Source: an uncultured Oscillospiraceae bacterium
GTDB taxonomy: Bacteria; Bacillota; Clostridia; Oscillospirales; Oscillospiraceae
Reading direction: 5' to 3'
DNA length: 64,000 nt
NCBI GenBank assembly: GCA_944382965.1
Contig: CALWOA010000008.1
Coordinates: forward strand, 1 to 64,000
How positions within the stretch are numbered: position 1 is the first letter of the stretch; the number at the start of each line of letters is the position of its first letter. A program made the translations under genes and the position numbers. This document shows positions 59,034-64,000 of this stretch, piece after piece. The notes under the pieces are model-generated. The model made no database searches and had not been told where the DNA came from. It was given only the letters and a program-made list of their open reading frames with translations.

Positions 59034-59225
59034 ATGGATGTGCGGGTAGGGGATGTGCTGCTGATGAAAAAGGCTCACCCCTGTGGAGAAAAGCGATGGC
59101 TGGTGCTGCGCACCGGCGCGGACTTCCGGCTGCGGTGCCTGGGCTGTGGCCACGAACTGATGACCCCCCGATTCAAAGCAGAAAAAAATATCCGTTCCAT
59201 TGAACGCAAGGAAACCTCCGACTGA
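59034..59225 (+). CDS. DUF951 family protein
   Basis: The 63-residue protein matches DUF951: VGDVLLMKKAHPCGEKRW and FRLRCLGCGHELMTPR. Two cysteines in a CxxC and further Cys/His residues suggest a small zinc-binding module. The ATG at 59034 follows AAGGAGGGCTGACC inside the end of rarA. It is often found near rarA or rpsF in Firmicutes; the role is unknown. A terminator overlaps its stop. Confidence 0.88.
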   Translation: MDVRVGDVLLMKKAHPCGEKRWLVLRTGADFRLRCLGCGHELMTPRFKAEKNIRSIERKETSD

Positions 59226-59242
59226 TTATGTCGGAGGTTTTT
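59212..59242 (+). terminator. Terminator after the rarA-DUF951 pair
   Basis: AAACCTCCGAC (59212-59222) pairs with GTCGGAGGTTT (59230-59240) around 7 bases, followed by TT. The stem overlaps the last codons of DUF951. Confidence 0.85.
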
Positions 59243-59376
59243 CCTGTATTCCGGCGGAACCGGAGGAAAGGGAATGGGCCTTGCCTGAACTTGCGCCGAA
59301 ACCGGGACATGGATGCGACCGACTTTTTTGCGCCGCCGGGCTATACTGGGTGCATACCGAATGGGGAGGCGAGCGC

Positions 59377-60141
59377 ATGGAAGTTTACCTGGATTTGGTG
59401 ATTATTCTGAACTTTTTGGTGGATTTTCTTCTGCTCCTGGGGACAAATCGGCTTTCCGGTTTTCCTCTGTCGGCAAAGCGCTGCGCTGTGGCTGCCTTGC
59501 TGGGAGGGCTCTACAGCGGCGGGTGTATGCTGCCGGGATTTCGCTTTCTGGGGAGCCTGCTGTGGCGGCTGGTGAGTCTGGGGCTGATGAGCGTGATTGC
59601 CTTTGGGTGCAGCGGCAGCGCACTGAAACGGGGCGGGGTTTTCATTCTGCTGAGCATGGCCTTGGGGGGAATTGCCCTGAACTTCCAGCGAGGCAGTATG
59701 ACGACGCTGATTCTCTGCGCCGGTGGTCTGTGGCTGCTGTGCCGGATCGCCTTCGGGGACAGAGTAGGCGGCCAGGAATACATACCTATTACCCTGACTT
59801 ATGGCGGACAGACTGCCAGCGTGATTGCTCTGCGGGATTCCGGAAATACCCTTCGTGACCCCATTTCCGGGGAACCGGTGCTGGTGGTGTCTGCCAAGGT
59901 GGGGCAGCGGCTGACGGGAATGGGGGAAAGCCAATTCCAGACGCCTCTGGAGACCCTGGCCCAGCACCCTATTTCCGGACTTCGGCTGGTGCCCTACCGG
60001 GCGGTGGGACAAAGCTGCGGTATGCTTCTGGGGATGCGGCTGGAGCAGGTGAAAATCGGAGATCGGGTACAAAGTGCAGTAGTGGCCTTTGCGCCGGAGG
60101 GCCTGGACGGCGGATATCAGGCGTTAGTAGCGGTAGGATAA
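59377..60141 (+). CDS. spoIIGA: Sigma-E processing peptidase SpoIIGA
   Basis: SpoIIGA is the membrane aspartic protease that cleaves pro-sigma-E in the mother cell when the forespore signals through SpoIIR. The 254-residue protein has five membrane segments in the first 125 residues and a C-terminal protease half with ALRDSGNTLRDPISGEPVLV (Asp154). The ATG at 59377 follows GGGGAGGCGAGCGC; the frame is open upstream but only this start gives the normal length. It lies 24 bases before sigE. Confidence 0.92.
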   Translation: MEVYLDLVIILNFLVDFLLLLGTNRLSGFPLSAKRCAVAALLGGLYSGGCMLPGFRFLGSLLWRLVSLGLMSVIAFGCSGSALKRGGVFILLSMALGGIALNFQRGSMTTLILCAGGLWLLCRIAFGDRVGGQEYIPITLTYGGQTASVIALRDSGNTLRDPISGEPVLVVSAKVGQRLTGMGESQFQTPLETLAQHPISGLRLVPYRAVGQSCGMLLGMRLEQVKIGDRVQSAVVAFAPEGLDGGYQALVAVG

Positions 60142-60165
60142 TAATTGGGGAAAGGGAGGAACATT

Positions 60166-60873
60166 ATGAAATTTTGGTTGGAACTGCTGAAAAAATTGGG
60201 ATTTTTCCGGGATCAGGGAATTTTCTACATTGGGGGCAGTGACGTTCTGCCCCCTCCGCTGAAAGGGGATCAGGAACTCGATGCCCTGAAGCGGCTGGAG
60301 CAGGGGGACGAGAATGCCAAGCAGCAGCTGGTGGAGCACAACCTGCGTCTGGTGGTGTACATAGCTCGCCGATTTGAAAATACGGGAATCAACCTGGAAG
60401 ATTTGATTTCCATCGGCACTATCGGACTGATTAAAGCCATCGGAACCTATCGTCTGGATAAGAAAATCAAACTGGCAACCTACGCTTCCCGGTGTATTGA
60501 AAATGAAATCCTGATGTACATCCGCAAAACCTCTAATCAAAAAGCGGAAGTTTCCCTGGACGAACCCATTAATATGGACTGCGACGGAAACGAATTGCTG
60601 CTGTCGGATATTTTGGGCACGGAGGAAGACATGATCCTGCGCCCGCTGGAAGATGACGTGGATTTGTGCGTTCTGCGCCAGGCTTTGCGGGAACTGCCGG
60701 AGCGGGAACGGGAAATTGTTTTGATGCGGTTCGGCCTGGAAGGGCGGAAGGAACTGACCCAGAAAGAAGTGGCCCAAAAGATGGGAATTTCCCAGTCTTA
60801 CATTTCCCGACTGGAGAAGCGAATCATGCAGAGACTGAAAAAAGAGTTCCTCCGGCAAACCAGCTGTGCTTGA
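60166..60873 (+). CDS. sigE: Sporulation RNA polymerase sigma-E factor
   Basis: Sigma-E directs early mother-cell transcription during sporulation. The 235-residue product has an N-terminal pro-sequence of about 27 residues that SpoIIGA removes. Region 2 ([47 protein letters not shown]) and region 4 ([37 protein letters not shown]) follow. The ATG at 60166 follows AAAGGGAGGAACATT. The pair with spoIIGA shows the organism is a spore former or recently was. Confidence 0.95.
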   Translation: MKFWLELLKKLGFFRDQGIFYIGGSDVLPPPLKGDQELDALKRLEQGDENAKQQLVEHNLRLVVYIARRFENTGINLEDLISIGTIGLIKAIGTYRLDKKIKLATYASRCIENEILMYIRKTSNQKAEVSLDEPINMDCDGNELLLSDILGTEEDMILRPLEDDVDLCVLRQALRELPEREREIVLMRFGLEGRKELTQKEVAQKMGISQSYISRLEKRIMQRLKKEFLRQTSCA

Positions 60874-60927
60874 TTTTGCCCAAACAGTATGTTATAATCG
60901 ATATGGAAATTTATCGATTATAACATA
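60870..60927 (+). promoter_or_regulatory. rex promoter with long perfect palindrome
   Basis: TTGATT (60870-60875) and TATAAT (60893-60898) are 17 bases apart. TATGTTATAATCGATA (60888-60903) and TATCGATTATAACATA (60912-60927) are perfect 16-base inverted repeats around 8 bases, covering the -10 box and the first transcribed bases. Autoregulation by Rex is likely, but the arms do not spell the usual Rex box exactly. Confidence 0.75.
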
Positions 60928-60948
60928 TCGAATGGATAAGAGGTTGTT

Positions 60949-61599
60949 ATGGAAAGCAAGAAGATATCAAAATCCGTGTTGAAACGGCTGCCCGGATATT
61001 TGGCATATCTGAAAACCATGCCGGAAGGGTCTGCGCCGCATATTTCCGCCACGGCTTTGGCCAATGCCCTGGGCATGGGCGAGGTGCAGGTGCGCAAGGA
61101 CCTGGCCATGGTTTCCGATGGAGGACGGCCCAAAATCGGCTACCAGCGGGAGGCGCTGATTGATGATATTGAGCAGTTTCTGGGCTATGACAACACCACC
61201 GACGCCATTCTCATTGGAGCCGGTAAGCTGGGACAGGCGCTGATGGCCTACAGCGGTTTTGACGAATACGGTCTGAACATTCTGGCGGCATTCGATGCGA
61301 ACCCCAAAATGTCCCGTACCGAGGAGGGCAAGCCTGTCTACAATGTTTCCAAGCTGGAGCAATTCTGCCGTACCCATAAGGTGCTGATGGGCATTATCAC
61401 GGTTCCTGCAGAGCATGCCCAGAGTGTGGCAGATCAGCTGATTGCCGGAGGCATCAAGGCTATCTGGAACTTTGCGCCTACCCATCTGGATGTCCCTCCC
61501 GGAATTCTGGTGCAGAACGAGAACATGGCCACGTCTCTGGCGGTGCTGTCCGTTCATCTGAAGGCCCAGATCAAGGAAGAAAAAGAAACCAAGAAATAA
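60949..61599 (+). CDS. rex: Redox-sensing transcriptional repressor Rex
   Basis: Rex senses the NADH/NAD+ ratio and represses fermentation and NADH-using genes when NAD+ is high. The 216-residue protein has a winged helix (VLKRLPGYLAYLKTMPEG, ALGMGEVQVRKDLAM) and a Rossmann domain with ILIGAGKLGQALM and FDANPKMS. The start follows GGATAAGAGGTTGTT. It has its own promoter and terminator. Rnf-type and acetate-kinase genes in this window are possible members of its regulon, by inference. Confidence 0.95.
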   Translation: MESKKISKSVLKRLPGYLAYLKTMPEGSAPHISATALANALGMGEVQVRKDLAMVSDGGRPKIGYQREALIDDIEQFLGYDNTTDAILIGAGKLGQALMAYSGFDEYGLNILAAFDANPKMSRTEEGKPVYNVSKLEQFCRTHKVLMGIITVPAEHAQSVADQLIAGGIKAIWNFAPTHLDVPPGILVQNENMATSLAVLSVHLKAQIKEEKETKK

Positions 61600-61600
61600 C

Positions 61601-61633
61601 AAAATACCGCACCCGGTTCGGGTGCGGTATTTT
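61601..61633 (+). terminator. Terminator of rex
   Basis: AAAATACCGCACCC (61601-61614) pairs with GGGTGCGGTATTTT (61620-61633) around 5 bases. It is very strong and right after the stop. Confidence 0.92.
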
Positions 61634-61729
61634 GCGTTCCGAAAAATTTGAAAAAATGAAACCATTTTCCCATAACCGGAGATTAGATAGGTGAAAGCGG
61701 CTTTCGCCAAACGGTTAGGAGTATGCACT

Positions 61730-62272
61730 ATGACAGAAGAAATCATCTTGCGCAAATTGCGCAGCGGCGACCCGGCGGGGTTGGAGGCGCTGATGGACCG
61801 ATACATACCCTATGTCTCAACCATTGTCTGGAATATTTTGAGAAACTGCATGGGCAAGGAAGATGCGGAGGAAGTGGTATCCGATGTGTTTGTGGCGGCG
61901 TGGAATCAGGCCGATGACATACAATCGGGGTATGTCAAGGCCTGGCTGGGAGCCGTAGCCCGCAACAAGGCAAAAACCAAGCTTCGTTCCGCCGGACAGA
62001 CCCTGCCCCTGGAAGAGGATGTGCTGGAGCTTGCGGACGAATGTACCCCGTCCTCCGCTGCGGAGCAGGCGGAGGAGCGAAAACTGGTGCAGAAAGCACT
62101 GGATCAGCTGGAACCGACGGACCGGGAAATCTTCCTGCGCCACTACTATTATGCTCAGACCGTGGAAGAGATTGCCCGGCACATGCAGTCGAATCCGTCA
62201 ACCATCAAAACCAAATTACGACGGGGCCGTATGCGGCTGAAAACCATATTGCAGAGGTGGGAAGTAGTATGA
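61730..62272 (+). CDS. ECF-type RNA polymerase sigma factor
   Basis: The 180-residue protein has region 2 (ALMDRYIPYVSTIVWNIL, DAEEVVSDVFVAAWNQADDI) and region 4 (LEPTDREIFLRHYYYAQTVEEIARHM, STIKTKLRRGRMRLK) of the sigma-70 ECF family. The start at 61730 follows AGGAGTATGCACT. Its last bases overlap the next gene as ATGA, the usual sign of an anti-sigma partner. Signal unknown, probably envelope-related. Confidence 0.9.
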   Translation: MTEEIILRKLRSGDPAGLEALMDRYIPYVSTIVWNILRNCMGKEDAEEVVSDVFVAAWNQADDIQSGYVKAWLGAVARNKAKTKLRSAGQTLPLEEDVLELADECTPSSAAEQAEERKLVQKALDQLEPTDREIFLRHYYYAQTVEEIARHMQSNPSTIKTKLRRGRMRLKTILQRWEVV

Positions 62273-63490
62273 AACGAGATATTTTCGATTTGTTGGATGG
62301 CATTCGGGACGATACCGTGCAGCTGGAAGAATCTGCGCCCTTGTCCTCTGACCGGATCAAGGAGCTGACGATGGAGAAAATTGCGCCGAAAGAGAAAAAG
62401 AAACCCAGAATTCTGTACCGGATTCTGATTGCTGCCGCCATTTTGTCCTTGCTGAGTGCAACCGCCTTCGGGGCGGAACCATTCCTGGAGGCGGGAGACT
62501 GGTTCCGCAGCGTACTGGATAACCAGCTGGAACAGGACAAAGCGATTGTCCGGAATATGGGGCTGGACGTAACGGTTCCGGAAACCATAACTCCGGAGCA
62601 GATTCAGCTGGTCAACGACCTGGGACAAGTGTTTGAACAGACCAGCGTCACCAGTGAAGGCACCACGGTGACCCTGACCGCCGCCTATGCGGATGCCAAT
62701 GTGATGCACCTGTACTTCCAGGTGGAAGCCCCGAAGGGTACCGTCCTGCCGGATGGGATAGACTATGCCTTCCAGGATACGGGGGATGTGGAACCATTTT
62801 TGGAACTGTCCGAAAATTGCGGTTGCGCCTATGATGTCGACGCATTGCCGGATGAAAACCCCAAAGACAACAGGAAGGAGTTTCATGTTACGCTGCGGCT
62901 GAACCCTGGGAGCAGCGCAAAGCTCAATGACGGAGAGCTCAAGAAGTTGAACATTACGGGTATTTATGGGTGGATACCTTCTGAGAGTCAGTTGAAGTGT
63001 ACGCTACTGGCACCCGGCAACTTTACTTTTGATCTTAGCTTAACCAACTCTGTGGAAGAAATTGTCTTGAATGTGGAAGGCATTACCTACAGTGGACACA
63101 GAGAGTACACCTGGACCCATGAGGGGGAATGTTCGGACTGGTGCCGGAAGAAACTGACGGGACAGACGGAGCCGGAAAGTGGTTTGCCACTGCATTCGGA
63201 AAGCTATGATTTTACCATCACAATGCAGGAAATGAAAGATTGGTCCTCTGGGCGCAGAATGGACCTACCGCTATACTGCCAGCGAGGATGCATATTCCAT
63301 GGAGTTGGATTACCAGATTATTTTGAAAGACGGAAGCAGTCCGTTAAGCTTCGATGTTGCCCACAGCAGGGATAATTGCACTCGAGGCGTCAGCTCCTTT
63401 ACAACACCTCTTGACCTGACCCAGGTGGACTATATCCTGATTGGCGACCCGGAAATGGGAGAGCCTGTGAAAGTCTATCTGCCTCAGTAA
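62269..63490 (+). pseudogene. DUF4179-type anti-sigma factor, frameshifted
   Basis: A membrane protein starts at 62269, overlapping the sigma gene: a cytoplasmic N-terminus of about 45 residues, one membrane helix (about 47-67) and a long outer domain of the DUF4179 kind. The frame breaks at 63250-63252 (GGG). With one G fewer the reading continues as WSSGAEWTYRY and joins a second open frame that ends at 63490 with VKVYLPQ. As read, the first frame ends at 63375 with an unrelated tail. The restored product is about 406 residues. It may be a sequencing error or a true break. Confidence 0.78.
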
Positions 63491-63496
63491 CAAAAA

Positions 63497-63523
63497 TCCC
63501 GGCAGCGGTTTTCGCTGCCGGGA
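63497..63523. terminator. Bidirectional terminator between the sigma operon and the DUF975 gene
   Basis: TCCCGGCAGCG (63497-63507) pairs with CGCTGCCGGGA (63513-63523) around GTTTT. A and T runs on both sides allow it to serve the two converging genes. Confidence 0.85.
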
Positions 63524-63528
63524 AATAT

Positions 63529-64000
63529 TTATAGCTGCGGCTTTTTGGTGATCTCCCGGTAAAATACGGCGTAGGCCGCATTCTTGTAGGGATTCAGAGC
63601 GATGTGTCCCAGATTCAGAGTCAGAATACACAGCAAAGACCAGCCGATGAAGGTCAGTTCCAGAATGAACAAATCGGTTTTGTGTCCGCGCATCAATTCC
63701 TTGGAGCGGCGGATGGCTTCGCTGGCGGTGAGCTCCGGGTGCTCCTCCAGAATGAAGGGGGTCATGGCGTAGCTCAGAGCGGCGATAATTCCGGGAACAA
63801 TCAGCAGCAAGGACCACAGCAGGGTGTAAAGGCTTCGCAGAAAGTGCTGGGCAAAGCCGGTGCCGAACCGGTCAAACTGGGAAAACAGGTCATTGAATTC
63901 CGTGGGCTTTCCGTCATGCTGGCGCAGCAGAAACCGGGCATATCCCAGCTGCAAAACGCCGCCTAAGAGGAAAGAAGCAAGACCGAAAATACCATTTTTG
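63529..64000 (-). CDS. DUF975 family membrane protein, 5' end outside the window
   Basis: The visible C-terminal 157 residues hold three to four membrane segments and the DUF975 blocks LLIVPGIIAALSYAMTPFILEEHPELTASEAIRRSKELMRG (about residues 50-95 of the visible part) and NPYKNAAYAVFYREI. The frame stays open to the window edge, so the start lies beyond base 64000; a TTG at 63954 is internal. Family function is unknown; it may be a membrane partner of envelope stress systems. Confidence 0.8.
   Translation of the reverse strand, partial: KNGIFGLASFLLGGVLQLGYARFLLRQHDGKPTEFNDLFSQFDRFGTGFAQHFLRSLYTLLWSLLLIVPGIIAALSYAMTPFILEEHPELTASEAIRRSKELMRGHKTDLFILELTFIGWSLLCILTLNLGHIALNPYKNAAYAVFYREITKKPQL

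Overview
The window looks like a chromosomal segment from a spore-forming, anaerobic, moderately GC-rich Clostridia bacterium, probably an Oscillospiraceae/Ruminococcaceae-type gut commensal. The evidence is the spc/alpha ribosomal gene order with a KOW-domain protein between map and infA, spoIIGA next to sigE, the redox repressor Rex, Rnf-type subunits with ApbE, DUF951, DUF3793, DUF4340 and FeoB-associated genes, strong AGGAGG ribosome binding sites, and TTGACA/TATAAT promoters. I saw no prophage, insertion sequence, CRISPR array or rRNA. The species is not identified.

Layout. 1-9608: the second half of the spc operon and the alpha operon (rplE to rplQ, with secY, adk, map, infA, rpoA), all on the plus strand. 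9712-11440: a tRNA-Thr(GGT) gene, then an L-cysteine desulfidase gene behind a palindrome-flanked promoter and an attenuator-like leader. 11577-17365: rpmB (minus), the hprK / pseudouridine synthase / S51 peptidase operon, a LysR regulator with a VanX-like lipoprotein, and a lone glycosyltransferase. 17507-21706: dTDP-sugar genes rmlA-rmlB-rmlC with a GT61-like transferase and an ArsC/Spx-like protein. 21756-24098: a divergent response regulator and histidine kinase. 24205-29592: a flavin-based electron-transfer cluster: repeat lipoprotein, ApbE, RnfC, RnfD, RnfG and an unassigned membrane protein, without RnfA, RnfB or RnfE.

29763-36256: a D,D-carboxypeptidase, acetate kinase, TmcAL (an acetate-dependent tRNA modifier), a YitT-family protein and a MATE exporter. 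36323-40708: an iron locus. feoA, feoB and a Cys-rich FeoB-associated peptide run left; a 34-residue membrane peptide, DUF3793, flavodoxin and a DtxR/MntR-like repressor run right. Six copies of a GTTAGC-N4-GCTAAC palindrome lie in this locus, and the two facing promoters are arranged as near mirror images. 40767-47433: a Gld-type ABC transporter with a DUF4340 protein and a two-component system. 47579-51614: plsY, a YtrA-like GntR-controlled ABC transporter, and a TlpA/CcdA extracytoplasmic thiol pair.

51757-56845: a CofE-like protein, marR-degV, and two G3E GTPases. The first carries a tandemly repeated His/Cys metal-binding segment; the second is fused to a YcgQ-like (DUF1980) domain. 56913-64000: XRE regulator/DUF6773 pair, rarA, DUF951, spoIIGA-sigE, rex, an ECF sigma factor with a frameshifted DUF4179-type anti-sigma gene, and a DUF975 gene cut by the window edge.

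The strongest candidates for something undescribed are the reduced Rnf-like cluster, the mirrored iron-operator array, the cysteine desulfidase leader, the GTPase-DUF1980 fusion beside a repeat-expanded metallochaperone, and a three-hairpin gap upstream of rpsH.
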